Source: BJGO01 sp964640655
GTDB lineage: Bacteria; Bacteroidota; Bacteroidia; Chitinophagales; UBA10324
DNA: 62,336 nucleotides
Direction of reading: 5' to 3'
Assembly (NCBI GenBank): GCA_964640655.1
Contig: CAZXFT010000018.1
Location: 1 to 62,336, forward strand
The position numbers and the translations under genes are program-made. Below, in pieces: positions 42,700-51,265 of the stretch. Below the pieces are notes generated by a model, which saw only the letters and a program-made list of their open reading frames with translations, was not told where the DNA came from and did not search any database. Numbering within the stretch: the stretch's first letter is position 1; each line of letters starts with the position of its first letter.

Positions 42700-44600
42700 G
42701 TTACCCAATGCAAAATACCATTTTCATCCTCACGCACTAAGTTGCTGTCTATCAGCCAACGCACTGCTGTAGCAATTTTATCTTCAGGGAACTTTTGCAG
42801 TATGGCAACCAGTTGCTGCACGCTGCTTGCCTGCTCTAGTAATATTCTCTTTAGGGAACCGACAAGTTTCTCAAACTCAATGTCGCTAACATCCAATTCA
42901 TGCCGGCGCAGGCAAACGTCACATACACCACAACGCGATGCATTGTCTTCACCAAAATACTGCAACAACATTTGACTACGACATTTCCATTTTGTTTCCA
43001 GATACAAAATCATAGCATCTATTCTTTGCTGAAAGGATTCTTTTCTTTTCTTCAACAAAAATGTGTCAATGTGTAATTCTTGAGTATCACGGCGCGGTGA
43101 AGTGTACGTGATCTGAGGCTTGTCTGTAGCAGGTATATAATCAATAAAATCGTGTTGATGAAGGGCACGCAATGCTTTCTCCACAACCAATGTAGAGGTA
43201 TTCAGGTAGCTAGCAATATCACGTTCGTGTATAACAGTATAGTGGTCAAAAATACCCCCGTACATACGTAGTAGTGCATTGATGAATGGCTCTGACCTAG
43301 GATTCTGCACCTGAAAGCGATAAAGCTGTTCTTTGTTAACAACAATCATTACACGGGAAGGCACAAGAACGGCATCTGACAGTGAAATATATCCCTCCAG
43401 CTCTAAAGTTTTTAATGCGTGAAGTGTTGGTATTTGTTGCAAATCATATTTCTTGCAGAACTGTTGTAAATCGAAATCGAAGCTCACACCCAGACCGCTT
43501 CCTATAGATACCTGTGTGTAACCTGACAGAGCGTGATATACCACCTTTATTTCATGTTCGGATGGGAATTGTTGTACGACTCTTTCCTGCAACGTTGCAA
43601 TGTCACTCCTGTCATAAAGACAAACGGCAAATGATTTTTTCTCATCGCGGCCCGCTCTTCCTGCCTCCTGAAAGTAAGACTCCGGATTGAGCGGTGGTTC
43701 GTAATGTATTACCAATCGTACATCCGGCTTATCTATGCCCATACCAAATGCATTAGTGCACACCATTACACGAATTCTGTTTTCTATCCAATCTTTTTGA
43801 CGTTTAGTGCGCTCATCTGCAGTTAATCCTGCATGATAATATGATGAAGATATTTTTTCCTGAATCAAAAAGTCGCTCACCTCTTTTGTTTTTTTTCTGG
43901 TGCTTACAAAAACCAGCGCAGTACCATTCTTTTTCTTGAGCATGGAGGCAATGCGCTGCAACTTGTTTTCTTCGTATAGCACCGCATAACTGAGATTAGG
44001 TCTTTCAAAACTTTTTATAAATATTTTACCGGAACGAAATCGAAGTTTATCTACGATATCATTGCGCACAACAATGGTTGCAGTTGCAGTTAATGCAATC
44101 ACTGGACAAGAGTTAATGATGCTTCTGACTTCTGCAATACGTAAATAAGCCGGTCTGAAATCATAGCCCCACTGCGATATGCAATGTGCCTCATCCACAG
44201 CAATCAAACTGATGTTAGCGTAGGAGATACGCTGCTGAAATTGATCTGTTGCTAATCGTTCTGGAGACACAAACAGGAATTTTATTTTCCCGTCAACGGC
44301 ATCCTGCAAGGCTATATCCATCTCTCGTTGACTCATACCCGAAAACAAAGCGGATGCAGAAATTTTTCTTCTGTGCAATTGATCAACCTGATCTTTAATC
44401 AAGGAGATTAATGGTGATATAACAAGACATAAGCCGGGCATCATCAAAGCCGGCACCTGATAACATATAGACTTGCCGCCGCCTGTAGGCATTAATGCTA
44501 AAGTGTCATGCCCTTCATATACAGACTGAATAATTTCGTCCTGCATACTGCGAAACTGTTTATAGCCCCAATATTTTAACAGCACTTCGTGAGCGGTCAT
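42696..44600 (-). CDS. recQ: ATP-dependent DNA helicase RecQ
   Basis: This 634-residue 3'-5' helicase has Walker A MPTGGGKS (Lys43), DEAH at 136-139, the SF2 motif AFGMGIDKPDVR near 272, QEAGRAGRDE near 299 and the RQC zinc site CRSQMLLQYFGE to CGVCDVC near 535-565. No HRDC domain is evident; the C-terminus (about 575-634) is a short winged-helix-like segment. Its start is the ATG at 44600, 25 bases after the PAP2 stop codon on the same strand. Confidence 0.95.
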   Translation of the reverse strand: MTAHEVLLKYWGYKQFRSMQDEIIQSVYEGHDTLALMPTGGGKSICYQVPALMMPGLCLVISPLISLIKDQVDQLHRRKISASALFSGMSQREMDIALQDAVDGKIKFLFVSPERLATDQFQQRISYANISLIAVDEAHCISQWGYDFRPAYLRIAEVRSIINSCPVIALTATATIVVRNDIVDKLRFRSGKIFIKSFERPNLSYAVLYEENKLQRIASMLKKKNGTALVFVSTRKKTKEVSDFLIQEKISSSYYHAGLTADERTKRQKDWIENRIRVMVCTNAFGMGIDKPDVRLVIHYEPPLNPESYFQEAGRAGRDEKKSFAVCLYDRSDIATLQERVVQQFPSEHEIKVVYHALSGYTQVSIGSGLGVSFDFDLQQFCKKYDLQQIPTLHALKTLELEGYISLSDAVLVPSRVMIVVNKEQLYRFQVQNPRSEPFINALLRMYGGIFDHYTVIHERDIASYLNTSTLVVEKALRALHQHDFIDYIPATDKPQITYTSPRRDTQELHIDTFLLKKRKESFQQRIDAMILYLETKWKCRSQMLLQYFGEDNASRCGVCDVCLRRHELDVSDIEFEKLVGSLKRILLEQASSVQQLVAILQKFPEDKIATAVRWLIDSNLVREDENGILHWVT

Positions 44601-44625
44601 AGAGCGCGTAAGATACGATGACGCA

Positions 44626-45366
44626 TTATTTTCTGAAACGCCTGTTTACGGTTAATGAAAATGCGGTGCCTATGGCAGCACCGGCTAGCACATCGCTGCT
44701 CCAGTGTTTATTATCATGAATGCGCGATAATGCTATTCCGCTTGCCACAGTATATGCAAGTAGGGGAACTATTTTCTTCTTTGATATCCTGCTTAATGTT
44801 GTTGCAGTTGTAAATGCAAAGGTGGCGTGCCCCGAAGGAAAGGAAGTATATTCCCATTCGTTTGATAAAAGATTCCAGTTATTGCTTCCCTGATTCACAG
44901 ATGGCCGTGAACGATGTGTCAGATGCTTTACTCCGAATATGAATGCTGAAGAAATCAATACTGCTTTAACATTTTGCAAGCCCGCACATGCTGTATTCGG
45001 TTCATGAGTTAAAGCTCCAATAGCAAACAAAGCAGCGCTTCCACCTAGAACCACAAGACCATTGCCCATAGGCTGTAATACCTGAGTTGTTTGTGATGTA
45101 GTATGCGTTTTATTTTTCTGAAACCACGAGGTTATTTCATCATCATAATAAGTAAGCGCAATTACACCACCACAAACAAGCCCTGCTGAAATAAATTGTT
45201 TGGGTTTCCACTGAAGTGGTGCAGTAATGATGTGTTTTGTATCGTTTAAATAGGATTTAAAATATGCCGGTTTCAGTGTGCATGACTCCTGCTCCTGTGC
45301 CTGAACACGATGAATAAATAAAGATATAACCATGGCGAACAGCCATAAGCTAATTTTGTTGTACAT
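44626..45366 (-). CDS. Secreted PAP2-family phosphatase
   Basis: The ATG at 45366 gives a signal peptide (to about residue 24, ending RVQAQ) and 246 residues. The three PAP2 motifs are present: KHLTHRSRPS near 148, SFPSGHATFAFT near 176 and SRIHDNKHWSSD near 213, so the acid-phosphatase active site (Lys, Arg, His, His) is complete. It probably removes phosphate from lipid phosphates or undecaprenyl pyrophosphate in the periplasm. The adjacent divergent Nudix gene begins only 17 bases away. Confidence 0.88.
   Translation of the reverse strand: MYNKISLWLFAMVISLFIHRVQAQEQESCTLKPAYFKSYLNDTKHIITAPLQWKPKQFISAGLVCGGVIALTYYDDEITSWFQKNKTHTTSQTTQVLQPMGNGLVVLGGSAALFAIGALTHEPNTACAGLQNVKAVLISSAFIFGVKHLTHRSRPSVNQGSNNWNLLSNEWEYTSFPSGHATFAFTTATTLSRISKKKIVPLLAYTVASGIALSRIHDNKHWSSDVLAGAAIGTAFSLTVNRRFRK
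45351..45358 (+). promoter_or_regulatory. -7 element of the Nudix gene inside the PAP2 coding region
   Basis: TAATTTTG matches TAnnTTTG, 25 bases before the Nudix ATG at 45384. The element lies antisense within the signal-peptide coding part of the PAP2 gene. Confidence 0.45.
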
Positions 45367-45383
45367 CACATCAAAAGTCGAAC

Positions 45384-45827
45384 ATGAAAATTGAAAAATT
45401 TAACATCCGTGTTTACGGAATGTTATTCAATGATAATAAACAGGTCTTAGTAGTAGATGAAGATGAATACGGAATGCGCTTTACTAAATTTCCCGGTGGG
45501 GGATTGGAATTTGGCGAAGGGCTTCACGACGGATTAAAACGCGAGTGGCTGGAAGAATTGCAAACGCAAATAGATGTGGTGCGACACATTTATACTACAG
45601 ACTTTTTTCAGTCCTCTGCATTTAATCCCAAACAACAGCTCATTAGTATTTATTACGAAGTTAAGTTGTTGGAGCCATTGCAAATAAACATTAGTGAAGT
45701 GCCTTTTTCTTTTAATGAAAATGAAGAAGAAAAACTATGTTTCCGTTGGGAGTCGATGGATGAAACTTTAATCAATCAATTGACATTTCCGGTTGATAAA
45801 TTGGTGGCAGCCGATTTATTAAAATAA
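45384..45827 (+). CDS. Nudix hydrolase
   Basis: This 147-residue protein holds a complete Nudix box, GGGLEFGEGLHDGLKREWLEEL, with Glu45, Arg53-Glu54 and Glu57-Glu58. Nudix enzymes cleave nucleoside diphosphates linked to other moieties; the N-terminal part does not indicate whether the substrate is an oxidised nucleotide, a nucleotide sugar or a coenzyme. It starts 17 bases from the divergent PAP2 start and its own -7 element lies inside that gene. Confidence 0.9.
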   Translation: MKIEKFNIRVYGMLFNDNKQVLVVDEDEYGMRFTKFPGGGLEFGEGLHDGLKREWLEELQTQIDVVRHIYTTDFFQSSAFNPKQQLISIYYEVKLLEPLQINISEVPFSFNENEEEKLCFRWESMDETLINQLTFPVDKLVAADLLK

Positions 45828-45829
45828 AA

Positions 45830-46440
45830 ATGACTTGCAAATAAGATGGCGTTTGACAGGAACTTTGCGTCAGGAATTTAATAATGTTCGACTTATTGCT
45901 ATTGCCCGGAGTGCTTCCTTAACAAATGGTTTTAATTTGAACCTGATAATCGTGACCGGGGTTTAATGCATTTATTCTTGTTGATGTTGCCGGCGCATAT
46001 ACTGAAATTACTTTCTCAATTCCGGTAAAAATATTCTAATAAAAAATCTTGTATGAAGTTGAACATGCATTTGCATCCCAGTTATTAGTTGCTTTGTTCT
46101 TGGTTACGTTTGTTATTTTGGCAACATAGGTTACCAGACAACCACACTGTAAAGAGTCACATCCATTATAAGTTAATAGCTCTTCCTCAAACCAGTTACC
46201 GGGTCAACTAGAACGCGTGCCCTTTCCTTTTGGCTATGAGTAAATAATGTAATACATTCACATTTGTTATAGTTCAAGATGTTGTTAGTCATAGTGCCGT
46301 GCGTATTAGGTCTGTAGACATAAATAAGTTGTGTCTCGGTGCGAAAACAAAAATCTATCGCCAAATAATACATCAGCTCCGGTTACGCTATTTGAAGTAA
46401 TACTTGGATGTAATGCTGTAAGTGATACCTTTTATCTCTT
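45830..46440 (-). pseudogene. Decayed fibronectin type III/T9SS-type secreted protein
   Basis: No intact gene is found in this 620-bp stretch. On the minus strand coding-like segments appear in several frames interrupted by stops: ITSNSVTGADVLFGDRF near the right edge, a Cys-rich stretch NGCDSLQCGCLVTYVAKI, and ALNPGHDYQVQIKTIC followed by a stop and then GSTPGNSNKS and SCQTPSYLQV. The last two match the end of one Fn3 domain and the start of the next in Bacteroidota surface proteins. It is most likely the remnant of a secreted Fn3 protein. The segments are short, so exact borders are uncertain. Confidence 0.55.
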
Positions 46441-46452
46441 AGGAATAGACAT

Positions 46453-48066
46453 CTAATTCTCCTTATCCACTCTTTTCAAACTCAGCAGATTCAACGCATT
46501 GGGGTTGAATCCTGAAATATTATTCTGAACAAAATCCAGAATCTCGTCATAGTATAATGGTATCAAAGGTTGTTGCTGCATCAGCAGTTGATCCATTTTC
46601 AAATAGGTTGTATTTCTTAAAGAGTCGTCGGACTGAATCATACTCGATTCGTAATAATTGTCGAATGCCGTGTTCTTGAAGCGGGTATAATTAGGTGGTG
46701 CTGCATATGACCCATAACACACAGCAAGAAAACTTTCTGCATCAGGATAATCTGCAATCCACGATGCTTTAAACATCAGGATAGCGCCTTTTACCATCTG
46801 CTCATTCAATGCCTTGCCTTGCATCACATCTACCTTAACCGTGAGGCCAACTTGTTTTAACTGATTGGCTAAATAAACACATAAAGCTTCATTGGCAGAG
46901 TTGCAATGAATAATCATTTCAGGTAACGGATTTTTCTCATCAAAACCACAGGACTTTAAAATACTAACAGCTTCTTCTGGATTATACTCGGTTGCTCGTA
47001 ATTGATCAATATGGTATCCCGATATGCCCGGTGCCACAAAACCGTATCGAGCCGGTATGCCTACTCCATTACGTAGGTAGGTAATAATATCTTTCTTATT
47101 AATAGCCATATTGATGGCGCGGCGAACACGTTCATCCTGCAAGGGATGTGCTTTATCTTTAGCAAGTGCAAGATTAACTCCGATACACTCAGTGTTTAAA
47201 TAGGGTTTCTTGATAAGCCGAAACTTGTTGGTGTATCGTTCCTGAAGAGTACCCGTTTTAGTAATCACTTCATCCTTAACTCCGGCATCTAAGTCAACAA
47301 TCAAATCCAGTTTTTTCAACTTAAACTTTAAGAATTCGGTGGCTTTACTGTCAATGAATGTGATGCGCACCGCATCCAAATAAGGAAGTGAACGGCCCTG
47401 TTCATCTTTTTCAAAGTAGTGCATGTTTTTCTTCAGCACCATCAATTCGCCTTCGCGCCAAAAACTAAAACGAAAAGGCCCTGTACCAACAGGATGCGAG
47501 CGGAAATCTTTACCATATTTTTCTACAGCTTCTTTAGGCACTATAAAGCAATACTGCATGGTGAGTATACCGGGCAAAGCCGGAAAAGGTTTTTTCAATC
47601 GTATTTCAACCGTGCTGTCATCAGGTGCGGTGAATGGTTTTAATGAATCAACTTTATCGTTAAATACCCAGGCCCCTTTAGCTGCAACTTTTGGATCTAT
47701 TAAACGATTGAAAGTATAGACAACATCCTGAGCGTTAAACTTTCTCCCTCTTGAATTCTGAAAACACGAATCGGCATGAAAATAAACATCGCTGCGCAAA
47801 TGAAATACATACAACCTGCCCTGCTCTTTTATTTCAAATGACTTTGCCAATGAAGGAACAATATTCATATTGCTGTCTGTCTCCAATAATCCATTGTACA
47901 ATTGATTAACGACCCATATATTAGATTGCAGACTGGCAAAGGCCGGATCTGTAGAACTTACTCCCGATGCCTGATTGTAGTTAAACACCTTCAGACCTGA
48001 ATCCTTCCTGGACAGGTTGCACGACAAGGTGCTCCACACTATTAAATTGAGAACTATGACGCGCAT
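46453..48066 (-). CDS. ABC-type oligopeptide-binding lipoprotein (SBP_bac_5)
   Basis: The ATG at 48066 gives a lipoprotein signal (VWSTLSC, Cys16) and 537 residues. The family-5 solute-binding fold is evident: YNGLLETDSNMNIVPSLAKS near 50, DVVYTFNRL near 113, HPVGTGPFRF near 190, and INKKDIITYLRNGVGIPARY near 315. It would capture peptides or similar ligands outside the membrane. The matching permease genes are not in the window, so its ABC partner is unknown. Confidence 0.88.
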   Translation of the reverse strand: MRVIVLNLIVWSTLSCNLSRKDSGLKVFNYNQASGVSSTDPAFASLQSNIWVVNQLYNGLLETDSNMNIVPSLAKSFEIKEQGRLYVFHLRSDVYFHADSCFQNSRGRKFNAQDVVYTFNRLIDPKVAAKGAWVFNDKVDSLKPFTAPDDSTVEIRLKKPFPALPGILTMQYCFIVPKEAVEKYGKDFRSHPVGTGPFRFSFWREGELMVLKKNMHYFEKDEQGRSLPYLDAVRITFIDSKATEFLKFKLKKLDLIVDLDAGVKDEVITKTGTLQERYTNKFRLIKKPYLNTECIGVNLALAKDKAHPLQDERVRRAINMAINKKDIITYLRNGVGIPARYGFVAPGISGYHIDQLRATEYNPEEAVSILKSCGFDEKNPLPEMIIHCNSANEALCVYLANQLKQVGLTVKVDVMQGKALNEQMVKGAILMFKASWIADYPDAESFLAVCYGSYAAPPNYTRFKNTAFDNYYESSMIQSDDSLRNTTYLKMDQLLMQQQPLIPLYYDEILDFVQNNISGFNPNALNLLSLKRVDKEN

Positions 48067-48212
48067 TTTCACAGCCGATAAATGTAATCCCGCCTCGGCA
48101 TTCATCTTAACGTTTCAATCAACAGCAATACTTCAATGTGTAGCACTCATAATTTGTTAGTAATTTGTTAGTAATCAATTGGCCGAAACTGAGCATTCTT
48201 CAAGTGAAGTGG

Positions 48213-48240
48213 TATTTTTGGAGCACCTGAAAAATCAGGT
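48213..48240 (+). promoter_or_regulatory. parAB promoter -7 element with a 16-bp dyad
   Basis: TATTTTTG at 48213-48220 matches TAnnTTTG. It is followed by a perfect inverted repeat ACCTGA-aaaa-TCAGGT at 48225-48240, which would lie at the start of the transcript, 35 bases before the parA ATG. It may be an operator or a leader hairpin. Confidence 0.5.
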
Positions 48241-48275
48241 ATTACAGCACATTTTAACTCAACCAAAAACCATTT

Positions 48276-49091
48276 ATGGGAAAAGTAATATCCATAGCTA
48301 ATCAAAAAGGCGGTGTAGGAAAAACAACTTCAGCAATCAACCTTGCCGCGAGCTTCGCCGTTTTTGAGTACAAAACACTCATCATTGATGCCGACCCGCA
48401 GGCTAATGCCACATCGGGACTTGGTTTAGACCCCAAGCAAAAACACAACAGCATTTACGAGTGCCTTATTAATGAAGTGGATATTCGAGATGCTATTCAG
48501 GAAACTGACGTGCCTTTTCTGCACATCATTCCTGCACATCTGGATTTGGTAGGTGCTGAGATTGAGTTAATCAATCACCCCAATCGCGAGCGCATTATGA
48601 AATCAGTGATTGAGCAAATAAAAAAGGATTATCAATTCATCATTATTGATTGCTCACCGTCGCTGGGTTTAATAACTGTTAATGCGCTGACAGCTTCCGA
48701 TTCAGTATTGATTCCTGTGCAGTGTGAGTACTTTGCTTTGGAAGGTCTAGGCAAATTGTTGAACACCATTAAAATTGTTCAAAGCCGTTTAAATAACGAC
48801 CTGCAAATTGAAGGCATTCTGCTAACCATGTTCGATACCCGTCTTCGTTTATCGAATCAGGTAGTAGAAGAAGTAAAACGCCACTTTGGCAAGCTGGCCT
48901 TTGATACCATCATCCACCGCAACACCAGAATTGGCGAAGCTCCCAGTGTTGGAAAATCAGTGGTGATGTATGATGCCGAAAGTAAAGGTGCCACCAACTA
49001 TCTGAACCTTGCCCGCGAGATTCTGCAGAAAAATGAGTTCACTCAGATGAAGACTGCCGATAAATATTTAGACTACGAAGAAAATGAATAA
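48276..49091 (+). CDS. parA: Chromosome-partitioning ATPase ParA (Soj)
   Basis: This 271-residue ATPase has the deviant Walker A KGGVGKTT (11-18), the sensor DADPQAN near 38, and FIIIDCSPSLGL near 120. With ParB it moves the replication origin. It overlaps parB by 8 bases. The lack of an N-terminal helix-turn-helix shows the chromosomal type rather than plasmid ParA. No parS-like palindrome is seen in the surrounding sequence. Confidence 0.93.
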   Translation: MGKVISIANQKGGVGKTTSAINLAASFAVFEYKTLIIDADPQANATSGLGLDPKQKHNSIYECLINEVDIRDAIQETDVPFLHIIPAHLDLVGAEIELINHPNRERIMKSVIEQIKKDYQFIIIDCSPSLGLITVNALTASDSVLIPVQCEYFALEGLGKLLNTIKIVQSRLNNDLQIEGILLTMFDTRLRLSNQVVEEVKRHFGKLAFDTIIHRNTRIGEAPSVGKSVVMYDAESKGATNYLNLAREILQKNEFTQMKTADKYLDYEENE

Positions 49092-49965
49092 CAAAAAAGA
49101 AGCCTTAGGCAAAGGCATCAGAGCATTGCTCGACACCATCGATACCAGCGTGGCAGCACAACCGCAAGCCGCACCACTTACTAATTCGGTGAACGAAATT
49201 CCACTCGAATACATTGAAGTAAATCCATTTCAACCTCGCGTAGATTTCGACGAGGCCCGATTAAAAGAACTTGCAGACTCCATTAAAATTCATGGAGTGA
49301 TTCAACCGATTACCGTAAAAAAACTTACATCCAAAAAATATCAACTCATTGCCGGTGAACGTCGTTTACGTGCATCTAAGATGGCCGGCCTGACTAATAT
49401 TCCTGCATTCATCCGAACGGCCAACGATCAGGAGATGCTGGAGATAGCCCTGATTGAAAATACTCACCGCGAAGATTTGAACGCTCACGAAGTAGCTATC
49501 AACTACAAGCGTTTAATGGATGAGTGCAATCTGACTCAGGAAAATCTTGCGGAGCGAGTTGGTAAAGACAGGGCTACTGTAGCCAACTATCTTCGCTTGT
49601 TAAAGTTACCACCCGATATACAGATAGCTATCAAAAACAAAACCATCAGCATGACACACGCGCGCGCTATCATTGGTATCGAAGATCCTGTGGCGCAGTT
49701 GAGCTTATACAAAGACATAATCAGTAAGGACTTGTCGGTTCGTGCCGTTGAACAATTAGCCCGTGCTGCCAAGAAATCCAAAAAGCCTGTCAGAAATCAA
49801 CGCGAAGGTTTACCGTACGAACTCAAACGTGTTCAGGATAAACTTGCATCGCATCTGAGTACACGTGTATTGGTTAAAAACAAGCGCGGCGGTCGTGGAG
49901 AAATTGTTATCGCTTACTTTTCCGACGATGACTTGCAACGTTTAATGGATTTGATGAATCTGTAA
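49084..49965 (+). CDS. parB: Chromosome-partitioning protein ParB (Spo0J)
   Basis: This 293-residue CTPase/DNA-binding protein has the ParB/Srx domain with NPFQPRVDFDEARLKELADS, the GERR motif AGERRLRASKMAG near 94-106, and a central helix-turn-helix (LTQENLAERVGKDRATVANY near 150). The C-terminal dimerisation domain ends at residue 293. It binds parS near the origin. The gene overlaps parA by 8 bases, indicating translational coupling, and precedes DUF5683 by five bases. Confidence 0.93.
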   Translation: MNNKKEALGKGIRALLDTIDTSVAAQPQAAPLTNSVNEIPLEYIEVNPFQPRVDFDEARLKELADSIKIHGVIQPITVKKLTSKKYQLIAGERRLRASKMAGLTNIPAFIRTANDQEMLEIALIENTHREDLNAHEVAINYKRLMDECNLTQENLAERVGKDRATVANYLRLLKLPPDIQIAIKNKTISMTHARAIIGIEDPVAQLSLYKDIISKDLSVRAVEQLARAAKKSKKPVRNQREGLPYELKRVQDKLASHLSTRVLVKNKRGGRGEIVIAYFSDDDLQRLMDLMNL

Positions 49966-49970
49966 ATCAT

Positions 49971-50555
49971 TTGCGATTGCTTCGCTACATTTTTTTCATA
50001 GGCACATTTTTATTACTGATTACATCTGTTCAGGCACAACAAAAAACTGACAGCAGTATTGTAAGAATTCACTCACCGCGTAAAGCAGCATTATATGCAG
50101 CTGTGCTGCCGGGACTGGGTCAAATTTATAACCGTAAATATTGGAAACTTCCTATTGTGTATGGAGCAGGAGCAACAGCTGGTTATCTTATCTATTACAA
50201 CTCTACTATTTTTAATAAATTGAACGCTGCCTATAAATACCGCAGAGACAATGACCCGGAAACATCACTGGAAACTTTTACGATACAGCGTATCGATGGT
50301 AAACAACAAATTGACTTAACCCTATTTGGAGATGAGGAAATTCTCACGCTAAAAAATACATACCGGCGTGATCTGGACTTGTCTGTTTTGTTTGCTGCAG
50401 CCGTCTATGGCTTAAACATTCTTGATGCAGTGGTTGATGCACACCTCTTCTCATTTGACGTCAGCGAAGATTTATCCATGCAACTCAAACCAACTACCTT
50501 GTTTGCAGCCAATCATATTCAACCGGGCATTTCACTTAAACTCAACCTACGATGA
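49971..50555 (+). CDS. DUF5683 membrane protein
   Basis: This 194-residue protein has an N-terminal signal or anchor (RYIFFIGTFLLLITSVQAQ), then SPRKAALYAAVLPGLGQIYNRKYWKLPIVY, the hallmark of DUF5683, followed by a second hydrophobic segment and a C-terminal beta-like stretch. Family function is unknown; an inner-membrane or periplasmic role is likely. It starts with TTG because no ATG preserves the signal, and overlaps dapB by four bases (ATGA), so it is part of the parAB-dapB-lepB unit. Confidence 0.8.
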   Translation: MRLLRYIFFIGTFLLLITSVQAQQKTDSSIVRIHSPRKAALYAAVLPGLGQIYNRKYWKLPIVYGAGATAGYLIYYNSTIFNKLNAAYKYRRDNDPETSLETFTIQRIDGKQQIDLTLFGDEEILTLKNTYRRDLDLSVLFAAAVYGLNILDAVVDAHLFSFDVSEDLSMQLKPTTLFAANHIQPGISLKLNLR

Positions 50556-51238
50556 ACATTGTTTTAGCAGGTTACGGGAAAATGGGTAAGATGATTGATG
50601 AAATCATTCAGCGTGAAAAGCAACACCAGGTTGTTTTGCGCGTTACTTCCACCAATAAAGGTGAATTGCAAAATTTGAAGAAGTACAACCCCGATGTGGT
50701 TATTGACTTCAGTAAGCCGGACAACATTTTGGAAAATATGAAAGCCTACATAGAACAAAATATTCCCGCGGTGATTGGCACCACTGGCTGGTATGAACAT
50801 TCTGATATGCTGAAACAACTCTCCGATAAACATCAGGCTTCAATACTTTGGGGAAGTAATTTCAGCATTGGTGTAAATGTATTCTTCCGCATCAACAGAT
50901 TTGTTGCATCATTGCTGAAAAATTATCCTGAATACCGGGTGAGCATTACAGAAACACATCACAAGAATAAACTCGATAAGCCGAGTGGTACTGCCCTGGT
51001 GCTGTCAAAATTGATTCAGCAAGAACTAAACACAGATCATATTCAAATTCAGTCCTTGCGGGATGATAATTCTGTAGGCAAACATGAAGTAACGTATCAA
51101 TCCACTATTGATAATATTCAGCTCGTTCATAACGCAAACAACAGAGAGGGCTTTGCAGTAGGCAGTTTAAGGGCTGCTTCGTGGATAAATCAAAACAAAG
51201 GCTTTTACAATTTTGCCGACATTTTCGAGCAATTATAA
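50552..51238 (+). CDS. dapB: 4-Hydroxy-tetrahydrodipicolinate reductase
   Basis: DapB reduces the cyclic dipicolinate intermediate in lysine and meso-diaminopimelate synthesis. The 228-residue protein begins with the Rossmann motif NIVLAGYGKMGK (residues 2-13) and has the catalytic segment TETHHKNKLDKPSGTAL with its His/Lys pair. It is shorter than E. coli DapB, as usual in Bacteroidota. It is in the parAB unit, four bases overlapping DUF5683. Confidence 0.93.
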   Translation: MNIVLAGYGKMGKMIDEIIQREKQHQVVLRVTSTNKGELQNLKKYNPDVVIDFSKPDNILENMKAYIEQNIPAVIGTTGWYEHSDMLKQLSDKHQASILWGSNFSIGVNVFFRINRFVASLLKNYPEYRVSITETHHKNKLDKPSGTALVLSKLIQQELNTDHIQIQSLRDDNSVGKHEVTYQSTIDNIQLVHNANNREGFAVGSLRAASWINQNKGFYNFADIFEQL

Positions 51239-51265
51239 ATCATCAACCAACACACTCTATTAATT

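Noticed and set aside
48106..50555. Search for a parS site near parAB
   Set aside because: No sequence resembling the conserved 16-bp parS palindrome was seen by eye in or around the genes.
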